This document shows positions 12,687-24,055 of a stretch of DNA of 64,000 nt, in pieces; position 1 is the stretch's first letter, and the number at the start of each line of letters is the position of its first letter. The notes under the pieces were generated by a model. The model searched no databases, was not told the DNA's origin, and was given only the letters and a program-made list of their open reading frames with translations. The stretch is from Vespa crabro (Eukaryota > Arthropoda > Insecta > Hymenoptera > Vespidae), in assembly GCF_910589235.1 (NCBI RefSeq), contig NC_060961.1, positions 2,997,001 to 3,061,000 on the forward strand, written 5' to 3'. The position numbers and the translations under genes are program-made.

Positions 12687-12688
12687 CA
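9205..12688. other. Non-genic stretch
   Basis: AT-rich DNA with poly-A at 9609-9637, CT and GA tracts around 10255-10285 and 10370-10394, a CT tract at 11570-11600, a TA run at 11943-11960 and a GA array at 12639-12684. A GC-richer patch at 10560-10790 is open on the plus strand but lacks an ATG. I see no supported gene. Confidence 0.55.
12639..12684. repeat. (GA)n microsatellite
   Basis: Pure GA run ending immediately upstream of a TATA-box match. Confidence 0.97.
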
Positions 12689-12698
12689 TATATAAAAG
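12689..12698 (+). promoter_or_regulatory. TATA-box candidate
   Basis: TATATAAAAG matches the RNA polymerase II TATA consensus. It sits between a (GA)n array, a promoter-proximal feature in insects, and a GC-rich patch (12700-13010) of different composition. A start site would be expected near 12720. I could not define an exon downstream with confidence. The GC-rich patch is open on the minus strand (12784-12993) but without an ATG at its 5' end. Confidence 0.25.
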
Positions 12699-13898
12699 CT
12701 CGATTCGCACGAAGCACCGTTGACCTCCCGAAGTGAAGAGGACAACGTCGATCTCTCTCACGATTAGTCAAAGTCCTCTCCTTCTAACAACCGGCAACTT
12801 CTCCTACGTCATTAACCCCTTGGCCCGAGTAGTCGTCAGGCCGCGCGCGACGCGTCAAGCGAGTTTCCAAGCGACCCTCGCGTTCGCACTCTCCAACCAA
12901 TGATATCAGATCTCTCGGGAAATTTCTATTAAACTCGGTTCTCCGCATCGAGTCGATCGTTAGAACGTGCGACCACTGCTTATCTCGTACCACGGATCAC
13001 GAGGTTCAGAAGATATCACGCTTGGATTCACTCGGACTTTCAATGAATTCTAGTTTGGGCACCGTACTCCAACTAAATAATAGAATTTCTAGTTGAAAGC
13101 TCTTAACGTTAAGTAGATATTACTAAATGAACAATGAATATTTACTAAACATGTCTCGAGAACAAAAGTTTCATATTGGGCGCTCTCATTTAGATAAATA
13201 TAACATGCATAGAAGATATCCATGCATTTAATTGTAGTGTTATTCATCATTTATATTTTTTGAAATTTCTCGATTTGTAAATATTATACATGAGAAATAA
13301 ACATTTGATGTTCTTAAAAATAAAAAAAAAAAATAAATAAAAAAGAAAAATAAAAAAATAAAAAATAAAAAAGAAAGACACACACACACACACACACAAA
13401 TTCAAAAAGACAAAAATTGAGTACATTTTTCCTTAAATGAAAATCGTACATATATTCGCTTCAATTTGGCTTAAACGTGTCAAGCTTCTATTTTATTGCG
13501 TCAAATTAAAGGTCGAGGGTAAAGTAGGATGTGCGTGCGACGATAGAAATTTATCCAGCTTATCCTCGACGGGATGGATAAAACATGGCTCGCATCGTGA
13601 GGCTACCGAGCTGGACTCATAAAGCGAAGATAAGATCTTATTATGAACGTTTCGTCGTGCCGTTGTCGGTTTTTATCCGTCGATTATTTTCATTTAAGAA
13701 CACCAACTCTCCTTGCTGTCGTCGCTTTTACCGTCTCCTGTCGTGAGTACCTACCCATCAATTAGAAAGCTATGCGAGAAGCTTGTAATTAAATCAACCT
13801 TTCTTTCTGACTAACGTATTATTAAATAATTAAAATGTAAAATCGAATTCTTATTATCGAACATAATATATGCTATCGATTAAATGTATCTTATATAT

Positions 13899-13951
<53 letters not shown>

Positions 13952-15462
13952 GGAATAATTAATCTTCTAAAAGAAATTTTATTTCTTTTGGAAATAATAC
14001 GATTTAATTCGTTAATACGTTGCAACAAGCAATGTTTTTATTTTTTACAAATTAATAATATACGTTCGTTATCTGGATACTCCGCGAACGTGACTTTTTT
14101 TTTCTTTTTGCCATACAATATTAAATACTTTTCCTTCGATAGTCGGAAAAAATAAATCAATACGACTGGGAGATTCGTACAAGTGGTGTACGGTGGTTGG
14201 AAGGTTCTCGATCGATGTCACGAAGCGAAATACCGGAAATAGATCTTATTTCTCTTTCACGAGAAACCGTAAGAGTGGGCGAGGGAGCTTCGTTTTAACC
14301 GGAAATGTCGAGAATTTCGTGAAAATATCCGGTGGTTTCAAAGGAGAAGTCAAGCGAGTAAGACGACTGGTCTGCAGGAAGTTTGACCGGCGTGCGATCG
14401 CACGAGAAATAGAACGTAGAATTACGGATAACGCGAAGTCGCTCGTAAAAGCGATGCTAGCTGGACGTAACTTCGACAGTAAAAGCAGAAAGCATGAAAT
14501 CAGATTCGAATGAATGGCAGCTTAAGAATTCGTGAGTTTGAATAATAAAATAAAATCGACGTAAAATAAAAGATTGGATTAGCATTAATCGAACTGAGAA
14601 CGTGTATTCATTTTTCACGATTTCATTCATTTTATATTATTATAAAGATGTATATTCAAACGATAGGACAAAAATAAATTCGAACGATTAATAATATTAC
14701 AGTTTTATTAGAACGCAAGTATCAATCACGAGTTCTCTTTTGTTCTTTTTTTTTTTTTTTTTTCTTTTATTTGCTTTTTTTCTTTCTACCTTCTTTTAAA
14801 CACACTTAACAATCAATTTTTGTATAATCGATTTGTAAATTGCATTGAAATAGCATGCACGTACAGGTATACGTATTGTATCTTTAACGAATTATTCGCA
14901 ATAAGCATTCGCTCTAAATATAAATTAAAATATCCGTATAAGTGAAATTATATAACTGATTTAATAATGTTTTCTCTCATTTCTTTCGTAAATCTGTAAT
15001 ATGCGATAACACCTCTTTACGTCCCATACTGCCACTTTCTGCATTTCGATCGAAATAAATTTTTATTACAAAATTAAAGTGAAATTAAAACGTATCGATG
15101 CTGAAACCAAAATTTATATTCGATATATTTAAATTGGATTACTGGAAAACTGGTCGCATGAAAATTTCTAGTCTATTTTATTCGTTCGAATGGATGGATT
15201 TAAACGTATACATCCATTCGAAATATATATATGTGATAGGTTTACTTGTATTTTTTTACGATTTACTCTTAACAACGAATTCTTTCATTTTTTCAAAGAC
15301 ATTAGAAAAGCGTCTCGAGTACGTTTATCATTTCACATAGAATCCATGAGGACTATTCGCTCGATGCTAATTCTACGGGTCTTCTGGAAAGTGACAATTA
15401 CTTTTAACGGACATGGACGAGTTAGAGCTAGCTAGCTCGTTTCTCTTATGAGAAAAAAAGAA

Positions 15463-15495
<33 letters not shown>

Positions 15496-15729
15496 AGATA
15501 GATTATCGTCGTCTACGAGATATTTTACGAGAGCTTGTGAACGCGAAGAAGTTAAGGAGAAAAGGAAGCGAGAGAATCTGTTGGTAAAAGGGGAAGAGTT
15601 GGTTAACAAAAGGTCTTCGTTGAAAGTATTCTTAGCATTACAGGTCCTCTGACAAAGGTTACGATAAGATGATGAAGAGAGAAGTCTTGGAAATGTCAGT
15701 AGTAGTTAAGAAAAGTTCCACTTTAAAGC
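12699..15729. other. GC-rich patch then non-genic stretch
   Basis: 12700-13010 is GC-richer, including a GCGCGCGACGCG core near 12842. The rest is AT-rich, with a poly-A/TAAA tract and (CA)n at 13320-13398, (GA)n at 13899-13950 and 15465-15494, and poly-T at 14750-14763. The 106-codon plus-strand frame at 14193-14513 is not repetitive but begins at GTG, and I did not accept it. Confidence 0.5.
13899..13950. repeat. (GA)n microsatellite
   Basis: GA run of about 50 bases with two interruptions. Confidence 0.97.
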
Positions 15730-15921
15730 ATGGCGGGTGGTAAACATCGAATCGACTGGCAAAACACGTTGGTGTTGTTCCTTGTATTTCGTGGTGAGTG
15801 AACTTCGATAAAAGGGAGAAAAGAAAAATCAAGGTGGCTGGTAATGTTATTCCCAACAGACGAAAAGAATCGTAGGGGAGAGAAAGAGATAAAGAAAACT
15901 AAATTTATTTATCCGGGCTAA
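15730..15921 (+). CDS. Candidate two-exon 41-aa micro-protein
   Basis: An ATG at 15730 in strong context (A at -3, G at +4) starts MAGGKHRIDWQNTLVLFLVF, a short basic stretch followed by a hydrophobic segment (residues 13-20) that could be a signal anchor. After codon 21 plus one base, a good 5' splice site (GTG|GTGAGT) occurs at 15794. A 3' splice site (TTATTCCCAACAG) ends at 15859, implying a 66-nt intron, near the minimum common in insects. Joining 15730-15793 to 15860-15921 preserves the frame, adds DEKNRRGEKEIKKTKFIYPG and ends at TAA. Unspliced, the frame stops at once. This is an inferred model; no homologue is recognised. Confidence 0.3.
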
Positions 15922-17712
15922 CAAAAGTCTAAAGCTTTTAAAGAAGAAAATGAAAAATTTTAATGCTAAATCTCATTTTAAATGACGTATATTACTTTTT
16001 TTTTTATCAATTTTAAATCAATATAAGAAGTTTATTTTCTTACTTTAAATGAAATGTTAAAATTTTATACGATCAATATATCAAGTTAAAATAACAATAG
16101 ATAGAAAAATTAATAAACTAGGGTAAAGATAAAAGAGAAAAAAAGCTTGTTGTAGTACGAGAAGGGACACGTTTAAGGACTGAGAAGGAGTAGTTAGAGT
16201 AGAGTCAAGCACGTCGAGGTTAAAAAAGAAAAAAGAAAGAGAAAGAAGAGAGTTCGGGCGATCGCAAAAGTTTTCGTTCGATGCCAATGACATTTTCTTC
16301 CCACTTGGATAACTTCGTTCGAACGTTCTTCGATAACTCCTTCCTCTTGGCTTTCCCATCTTCCTAAGCGAGATCTGTTTTAAGAAAATGCACCTGCAAC
16401 GTAATTTTGTATCTTCCAAACGGGGTAGAGGTGTTAACTATATCGAATAGAAGCTCGAGTCCCTAATCTGTATCAATGGATATCAGGAAAACACGATATC
16501 CTTGAAAAGCAATCCAATTTCGTCGATTTTTCTTCTATTCCTTTTTTTCTTTCTTCATATCATCGTAATATCATTGAAAGTTTTTAAAATTTACCAGGAT
16601 TATCATACTGATAAGACAACGTAACATTCGACGAAAATAAGAAACGAGTAAGTATCTACTATAAAAAGATAAAACCTTATCATTTTTCATTCCATCGAAT
16701 AACTCTTATTCTCTTCACCATAAGAATACGATCCTAAGAGATCAGACGACGGTTGGTGGGACACTTTGAAACTTGGAGCGCCAAGGCCCCGATCCATCGA
16801 TCACTTTAATACGACAAAAATGGTGAGTTTTATTCTACGTGTCATGCGAATACGCGACAAGGGTAGAATAGTTCTGATAATTAATGAGGCGTGTCAAGAT
16901 GACGTCTATATTTCTATGTAACGAGTATACGTATACGTATGCTTATGTAGATATGTGTAGACGTGTAGACGTAACTATATATAACACGCGTCCAGTTAAT
17001 ATCATACGGGTAATATCATAAATTTCGCTCGAGGGTAATATCATAAATTTCTATCAAATGCTCTTGTTTCGTTTCACGTTTGATCTACACATTATTTGCA
17101 TGTGTATTATTTGTCCTACAATCAAAATATATGACAGGCAGAGCGACCAATCTCGATTTTCTTTCCCCGATTAAATTTAAACAGATGATAATATCGATCG
17201 TTCAAAAACGCGAATGTATTTTCAGGCCTGATTTAATTGCATCTATTACAAATTCTATTTAACGAAGGGAATGCATGCTGGTACCAATCTCCCTTTTTCT
17301 TTCTCTCTCTGTGTCTCTCTTTTCCTCTGTCTCTGTCCCTTCGTCTCTATTTCTCTTTCGAGCGGAGGACGATTTATTTAGAACGATTTTCGTGTCCGGC
17401 CAGACCTCCGGTATCATTATTCTTACGTACTGAATCGTGCCTTTGGGATTTCGTCTGGATAATTCATACGGTCGTCGTCGGTCGTCTCTAAGTAAATGAG
17501 AAATGTGAATGGCTCACCGAGAGACAGAAAGAGAAAGAGAACGAAAGTCCTGTATGCTCTTCAATGTTAGATGCTCCACCGACTGCTGTAAATCATAATG
17601 TGCGTAGATTAAGAAAGACTTTGTGTACGGTGTACGACGTTCGTTTGGGGAACATAACTAAAAGTTCCAAAGTCGGTAGAATAAAAAGAGAGAGAAAACA
17701 AAACAAAAAAAA

Positions 17713-17743
<31 letters not shown>

Positions 17744-18308
17744 GGGGGGGGGGGAAATAAACGAAAGAGAATTTTCGCTTGAATTTTCTCATACCTTTTA
17801 AATAAAATATTTCTATAACCTTAGCGAGATTAATGACTTTCTACTCGAGCACGAACGAAATATGCAATATCGCGAGTATTAATTGGAAAAATCTATTAAT
17901 ATACATATATCCTGATTGAAGATTGGTGATACGTTAATGCTATATCGAAATGAATCATGGGGATTAATTATAAAATAAAATTTTAATAAGGGAAATTTAA
18001 AAATTGTAATGGCAAAGGAAACATTAACGGTTTAATATGTCAATTTAAATAAATTTGAACTACTTTCTATTTTACAAGTTTAAACAGTTAAATAAAAGTT
18101 TTCAAGCTTTTTGATTTATGACAATTTTTTTGAATTACAATTATTAAATTAGATGAAATCCACGTTATACTATTCACGGGAGTCGCACATCAAAAGGAAT
18201 AACATCGGGACGGGAGATAATTAGGAACAAACGCGTTTAAACGTTTGTACGAATTAATACAGCTAGAGAGAAAAAGAGAGAGACAGAGAGAGGAAGAGAC
18301 AAACAGAC

Positions 18309-18352
<44 letters not shown>

Positions 18353-19611
18353 AGGAAAAGCTGGATCCAGTTTAAACGTGAATCCTACTCGCGTTCGATT
18401 ATTCAAACAACAATTAAGCGTGTAATATTGACCTGCTGTAATTTTATCGATCGATGCATCGAACGACTCTTCGTTTTATCATCAAAATTTTAACGTATCC
18501 ACGTTAATATCATTTGATAGAAATCAGGATGATTCTGAAATCTGTTTAATCATTTTCGGAAATATCTTGACATATATAAGAATTATAAAGAATCGGGGAA
18601 AAATATCGAATAAACGTAAGACAAAATCCATTCTTTTCAAATATTAACATCGATTCTAATTCCTTTCTACAAAGGAATACGTACTAATTGTAAAATTAAC
18701 CGTTCAGTTGCATCGTAATAGATTTGCCATTCAAGCGTGAAGTCTCCAAGTTCCGGATTAATTACATCCTCCATTACAGTTCAAACGCACCTAAGTGGTG
18801 GAAATGCAGTAGCAAATTGATGCTCTTTAAGCAAACAAATACGATCTTGTGTACTGCTTTTGATCGCCATAAGATACAATTGTCTTTGTTCTGTCGACCA
18901 CGTGAACTCTCTAAATTACGATTGTCATCAACATTTAAGAATTTAATATAACGTAAACGTAAGTAAAACAAAATAATATTACTAATTGCAATCTCCAATT
19001 ATATTATTATTATTTATTAACGTATAATTCAACTATTTTGAAATAATATAAAATGTTCGGATTAATTTTATTCTCACGGTATATATTGTCGCAGTATAAT
19101 TAAAAAGTACACACATACAGTGTTACTTGTATCAACTAGTTTATAAAAAAAAAATTTTGATTGTCATTACCTGAAAAAGTTCAAATAGTATTATCTTCGT
19201 AATTTCACTCGAATCAACACGTCTTTCGCTTGGTCAACGACGAAAACTTTCAGAAGAATCGTCGAGTTTTTTCTTGGGTTCGTTTGACAGGTGTAACGAA
19301 CCTTCAAGCTAGGCTACATCAATCTTTTTTATACGAGCTAAAATGAGTAAACGCAAGGCCGCGTTCTTTCATTCTGAGACTTTTCATCTTTCTCTCTCTC
19401 TCTCTCTCTCTCTTTTCCTCTGTCTCATTCACTCACTCTATCTTCCAGTAAGTCTCTAACGAAGTTATTTCTTTTTTTCTTCCTTCTTCTAGATTAATCA
19501 AAAGACCCGTTGGGCGTCGTGTTTTACATAACGGCCGGCTCTAAAAGTCGGAAGTGGAACGCGCACTAGCACGAAAAGCACTGAGAGGAAGAGTGGACCT
19601 GGCGTTAAGCA
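15922..19611. other. Non-genic stretch
   Basis: AT-rich DNA. Notable are a 19-base direct repeat (GGGTAATATCATAAATTTC) at about 17027 and 17055 and a CT-rich tract at 17300-17360. There is a TA/GA/G compound tract at 17714-17754, a GA array at 18309-18348 and a CT tract at 19392-19412. Two good 3' splice-like sites (TTCCAG near 19449, TTCTAG near 19492) lie just upstream of the next ORF. I see no other gene. Confidence 0.5.
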
Positions 19612-19815
19612 ATGAAAGGGTTTGAGAGGGACGGTCGGTCGTTTAGAGATACTGATGCCCTCGGACAGGCCGCTAAAAGCAGAGCTCGCACCATCTCGTT
19701 GACTGCACTCGGTCTACGTCTAAAACAGAAAAATACACCGGATGGAGAAAAAACAAGGCGGGCAATACTATTCTTTTTCTCTTTATACGAAAACGAGAAC
19801 GGGAGGGTAAAGTAA
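19612..19815 (+). CDS. Candidate 67-aa ORF, unknown
   Basis: An ATG-started frame beginning MKGFERDGRSFRDTDALGQA and containing KSRARTISLTALGLRLKQK. Composition is balanced and basic, with no repeat until the last residues. It lies in a GC-rich island about 120 bases after a strong pyrimidine tract and TAG (TTCCTTCTTCTAG near 19492) that resembles a 3' splice site. It ends just before a long purine-rich repeat (about 19816-20010). No domain, signal peptide or membrane helix is evident. The opposite strand is also open, but mainly as repeat-derived Ser/Leu sequence. Unknown; could be a terminal exon or a chance ORF. Confidence 0.25.
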   Translation: MKGFERDGRSFRDTDALGQAAKSRARTISLTALGLRLKQKNTPDGEKTRRAILFFFSLYENENGRVK

Positions 19816-20010
19816 CAGAGAGAAAGAGAGAGATAGATAGAGTAAAGAAGAAAGGAGATATAGATAAAGAGAGAAAAAGAGAGAAAAAGAGAGAAAAAGA
19901 AAAAGATATAGAGATGAGAGAAAAAGAGAAAAACTAAAGAAAGATAGATAGATAGATAGAGAGAAAGAGAAAGAAAGAAAGAAAGAAGTGAAAAGAAAGA
20001 CGAAGAAGGA
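19816..20010. repeat. Purine-rich low-complexity tract (GA, GATA, GAAAAA units)
   Basis: Roughly 190 bases almost entirely of A and G, mixing GAGA, GATA and GAAA motifs. It generates a long Ser/Leu-rich minus-strand open frame that is not a gene. Confidence 0.93.
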
Positions 20011-20034
20011 GAAAACTCAGAACGTGGAATACAA

Positions 20035-20238
20035 ATGGACAATAAACCGTCCTCGCCCAGCGTCTACCGACGGTGTATCACCGGTGACACCGGTAGTTTT
20101 AGTTTATGCCGCATGTATAAGCGGCATTTCCCGTCAGGAGTCCAGGGTCTAACTCGATTCTCGTTTCAAGGATTCTCTCGGCTACCTCTACTCAGTCTCT
20201 TTCTGTCCCTTTTCATCCTCTTCACCGAGTTTCCATAG
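20035..20238 (+). CDS. Candidate 67-aa ORF overlapping inverted repeats
   Basis: An ATG-started frame beginning MDNKPSSPSVYRRCITGDTG, with three cysteines and a hydrophobic Leu-rich C-terminus produced by a CT-rich stretch. The first two thirds are not repetitive and are GC-rich. Two perfect short inverted repeats (20080-20094 and 20106-20127) lie inside the frame, so the conserved signal here may be structural rather than coding. No homologue is recognised. Confidence 0.2.
   Translation: MDNKPSSPSVYRRCITGDTGSFSLCRMYKRHFPSGVQGLTRFSFQGFSRLPLLSLFLSLFILFTEFP
20080..20127. other. Adjacent perfect inverted repeats
   Basis: 20080-20094 is ACCGGTGACACCGGT, a perfect palindrome around one central A. 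20106-20127 is ATGCCGC, an 8-base loop, then GCGGCAT. The two lie 11 bases apart in a GC-rich patch. They could be paired protein-binding sites or stems in an RNA. Confidence 0.6.
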
Positions 20239-20718
20239 GAGGAACATTCTTCCTTACTCTTTTCCTTCCCCTTCTGCCTCATCTTTCCTCTTATTTGCTC
20301 TCTTTTCCATTATATTACTCTTCTTTCTTTTTGTTTTTCATCTTTGCAAGCTTGCCTCCTTTGCCATTCTTTCTCTTTTCTCGTTTACTGGAAACTCTTT
20401 TATGATTTTTCCTCGAACGAGCATGATCGATGATTTTTTTAAAGAGCTATATAAGTTGGGAAATATACGATCGGTTTGAATGATTTTTTATTGATTACAA
20501 AAATACTTTCGAATTTTCGACGGAAATTTTTTTTTCTCTTCTTTTTTTTTTTTTTTTTTTTTCTTTTTTTGAAGTAACTATAATGCGAACGCGACAATGA
20601 ACGCACGCGAATATATTTTCTTTCTAAACTGATGTAGATCTCATCGGAATGATTTAATGTTTCTTCTTAATTGAAGCAGTTGAAGCAATTTTTACTCCGG
20701 TTTCGCCTGTTTGCTTAC
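20239..20718. other. Non-genic pyrimidine-rich stretch
   Basis: Pyrimidine-rich sequence to about 20400, then AT-rich DNA with poly-T at 20545-20562. On the minus strand this lies downstream of the candidate exon at 20719-20806. I see no gene in it. Confidence 0.5.
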
Positions 20719-20806
20719 CACCAGCGAGATACTTCGAGCTGATTTAAAGAGTCGTGCTTGGAAGCGGCAAATATTTCGCGGTAACCGTGCTCCTCCTGAT
20801 AAGCAT
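20719..20806 (-). CDS. Candidate internal coding exon (88 nt)
   Basis: On the minus strand a TACTAAC branch-point match (about 20835) precedes a 3' splice site (CTCACCAATTAAG). The exon starts at 20806 and ends at 20719 with a good 5' splice site (TG|GTAAGC). One frame is open throughout, with two bases of split codon at each end, reading AYQEEHGYREIFAASKHDSL then NQLEVSRW. The two minus-strand stops flanking this frame lie outside the exon. Composition is protein-like and free of repeats. Branch point, acceptor, donor and open frame together are the best splice arrangement I found. The protein is not recognised, and no partner exon is identified. Confidence 0.35.
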
Positions 20807-20876
20807 CTTAATTGGTGAGAAACATTATTGTTAGTAGAATAAGTGGAGTGTCATAAAGAAGGAAGAGTAAGGAAAT

Positions 20877-20879
<3 letters not shown>

Positions 20880-20929
<50 letters not shown>
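20880..20929. repeat. (GA)n microsatellite
   Basis: Pure GA run of 50 bases. Confidence 0.98.
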
Positions 20930-20931
<2 letters not shown>

Positions 20932-21493
20932 AAAGAAAAAGAAGAAACCAAAAAAGAACGAAAAAGATGCATAATAGAAGTGTTGTTTTATTGTTCACGT
21001 TATAAGAAATTGATAAAGATTTAATCCCCTTTTGACATTTTAAATTGAGAAATATTTCTGAAATGAACACGTGTACGAATATGACAATTATGAAACAAAA
21101 GATCTAATTCAAAAATCTTTCGCCATACGGCGATGTTATTTAAATTGAAATAATTTAATTTAAACGACACGGACATGCGATTTTTATCAACTAAATGATT
21201 AAATTCAAGTTCATGTTCAAATTCCTGCAGTTAAATATTATATGAATTGATAAGGAAAAGTGATTGGAAAGGAAAAAAAAAGAGAAAGAGAGATAGAGAT
21301 GAGAAGACAGAGAAAAAGATAGAGGGGACATCATTGGGGAAAGATATAATGGAGGAAGGGGTGAAAATGATGAAGTATAACGACCATCCGTAATTCAGTC
21401 GTGCACGCGAGTAGGAATGCATTGTTTAGGGTCCATGTACACGCATACTGAAAATACATATACAACGTTGATACGTAGTCTATATGTCCATGC

Positions 21494-21640
21494 TTAGTAG
21501 TGAGCAACGGAGCGCGATTTTGCGGTTAATCTCACAAGATCCTTGGATCCAGGCGTGAGGGAGATAACATAAGCTACAAGCTCACCTAACAGCTCTACAT
21601 CCAACCATCCAACTCTCGAAAGATATAAATTTTTATCCAT
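21494..21640 (-). CDS. Candidate 48-aa small ORF
   Basis: A minus-strand ATG at 21640 opens MDKNLYLSRVGWLDVELLGE, then LVAYVISLTPGSKDLVRLTA and KSRSVAHY, ending at TAA. Residues 14-28 form a mildly hydrophobic stretch. Codons are varied and there is no simple repeat. A good 5' splice match (TTAG|GTGAGC) falls inside it near 21590, so it may alternatively be a short first exon ending in codon 19. No homologue is recognised; random ORFs of this length are expected in 64 kb. Confidence 0.2.
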   Translation of the reverse strand: MDKNLYLSRVGWLDVELLGELVAYVISLTPGSKDLVRLTAKSRSVAHY

Positions 21641-21932
21641 ATGAAATTAACGTATATTCGATATTCCCTATCTTTATTTTATTTTTAACAATATAATTAT
21701 TTGTTAAGAACGATATATCAACAAGTTCTTAATAAAATGTAACATATATAGATAAATTTGGAATAATTTAGTTAGTATTGATTTCGAAGGTATAAAAGTT
21801 TAAACCATTTAATTTAGTACATATGTATTTTATATTATACGTCCGCACATAACTTAAGAGAAAAAGTATAATGCGAGAGAGGATACGAGGAACGACTATG
21901 CATCTTTTCTTGTGTCGCTGTAAACGTGTGAG

Positions 21933-21935
<3 letters not shown>

Positions 21936-21978
<43 letters not shown>
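21936..21978. repeat. (TA)n microsatellite
   Basis: Pure TA run of about 43 bases. Confidence 0.97.
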
Positions 21979-21982
<4 letters not shown>

Positions 21983-22095
21983 ACATACATGTATATGTAT
22001 AAAGATACACATGTATACGTATATAGCTATACATATGTAGGTTCTTCTGTATGCAAATATTTAATTAAAGCAGTCGGAGACGGCGGCACATGCTG

Positions 22096-22097
<2 letters not shown>

Positions 22098-22170
<73 letters not shown>

Positions 22171-22190
22171 GTCTCTCTCTCTCTCCCCTT
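22098..22190. repeat. (CT)n array with GTCT interruptions
   Basis: About 90 bases of CT with periodic GT substitutions, giving mirrored Ser/Leu and Arg/Glu open frames on the two strands. Confidence 0.96.
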
Positions 22191-22675
22191 TTCTCTTATG
22201 CGTTCGTGCGTGTATGCTCGTTGATACGTGAGAGCAGAAGAAGAGAGTGAGTATAGCATTGCTAGTGGAAGAGCTAGCGAATGGGAAGGAAAGGGTCTTC
22301 GGCATGGCACTGTAAATATATGATTATGCATGAGCCTCGGTACTGTTGAGTGCACTTTCATAGAGACTATACTAGGACTGTCTCTATGCACCGTCTATCC
22401 TCCTTTATCTTCCCCTTTTACTATATCGAACGATGAATTATAACATTTTATCAAGACGCGTATTGCGATACTCCCGAGATGTTTGCATCTGCGTACACTA
22501 CTCTCATATGAAATGAGAACGTGCTATTACTTAGAAACATTGAAATGTTACTTACTTGCTTTTGTTAGCGATGAAAGTAATCGCGTTTGAACCTGGCTTT
22601 TCGGAAAATTTGCATTCCCGTGGCTATTCGATATGGCTCTTTGCGAATGAGAAAGAGGATATCCTATAAAAGACA

Positions 22676-22679
<4 letters not shown>

Positions 22680-22732
<53 letters not shown>
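22680..22732. repeat. (GA)n microsatellite
   Basis: GA run with one AAA interruption. Confidence 0.97.
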
Positions 22733-22956
22733 AAGAAGGAGATAAGTTCGGTTCAATTTGGGGAACGAGTCGAGGCTGCTCGACGGTCGCTGTTGGGTCA
22801 TTTTATATGCATTTTAATTAATTCTACGCTCGAAAGCAGTGAGTAACAACATTGCGGCGGGCCGACCCGCTTTACGACCCCCTGCGTATCGTCCTGCCTT
22901 TATTTCTTCTCCCTCTCTTCGTTATGTAGTTGTATATCCTACTCCGCCTCTCCTGT

Positions 22957-23018
22957 CTCTCTCTCTCTCTCTTTCTCTCTATTTGCTTTGTCTCTTTCTG
23001 TCTCTCTTTCTCTCTCCT

Positions 23019-23062
<44 letters not shown>
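22957..23062. repeat. (CT)n array, interrupted
   Basis: About 105 bases of CT with TTT and GT interruptions, one of the longest pyrimidine arrays in the window. Confidence 0.96.
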
Positions 23063-23064
<2 letters not shown>

Positions 23065-23849
23065 TCTCTTTCCCCCCTTTCCACAACTTCTTCTACCTTA
23101 CGTGTAACTATACGGTCGGTTATTTGCAGGATACATCTGTTTCTCCATCCTCGTCTACTCCGCTAGTCTGATTTATGGCTCTTGCTTTTAACTACGATTC
23201 GCAGGATGGTGCTTGAATCGTTCTATCATTCTCTCGCACGACGAATGATAGAACGAAGAGAATTAACCTTTATTCGAAGGAACAATATCGATCCTAATTG
23301 ATACTGATAAATAAAATGAGTAATCAGGAGTTAAATGTTCTCGAGTTGATAATCGGTTATTATAATTGTACGATGGTAATATGTCTTAATATGTCTTCAG
23401 TATGAAGCTTCTAACGCGTAAATAGTAATCTGTCACTGCAATGTTGCTAATTAATTGTATGATCACATGTACCATCTCTCTCTCTCTCTCTCTCTCCCTC
23501 TCTCTCTCTCTCTTTTCTTTCACTGGTTGAAATGCCAAGATGTAACACCTTTAACTACGTCAGTTTGATGAATAGTCCGAAGAGTGACTCGTAGCCATTC
23601 TAACTCGCATCGTCAGGCTTCGCTAGCAAGAAGGAGCTAATAGCACGTTTCGTTGAATATTCAAATCGTCGATGCGGCGCGTACCTACCACTTCATAATT
23701 GTCTCATCGTTGCTGTGTATCTCGACGAACCAATGCTCGATGAAGATATGAAGATAATATAGGTGTACGCACATACATATGTACAAACTTATGCATGCTA
23801 AATGCAAACAACGCTCTTTACTATTTTCGTCGGCGCGAACGTTCTTGTA

Positions 23850-24055
23850 ATGAGAAAAAAAGAAAAAAAAAAAAAAAAAGAAAAAAAGAAAAAAAAAAAA
23901 AGAAGAAAAAAAATCCTATTTTATCGTACAGCGAATTTTATCGATCGTTTTTCTCTCCTGTTAAAGTAGGATGTTATTATTGTGGAACGTTAAAAAAAAA
24001 AAAAGAAAGAAAGAAAAAGAAAAAAAAAAACAGGAAAAAGGAAAAAAGAAAAAAT
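23850..24055. repeat. Poly-A / AAG-rich purine tracts
   Basis: Two A-rich tracts with scattered G flank a short unique segment (23914-23990). They encode an artefactual poly-Lys frame. Confidence 0.93.

Noticed and set aside
12784..12993. 69-codon minus frame beside the TATA-box candidate
   Set aside because: Starts at GTG and faces away from the promoter candidate; kept only as a GC-rich patch.
14193..14513. 106-codon plus-strand frame
   Set aside because: Repeat-free but begins at GTG with no ATG until near the end and no clear splice sites.
19605..20042. 145-codon minus-strand open frame
   Set aside because: Mostly translation of a purine-rich repeat; Ser/Leu/Phe low complexity.
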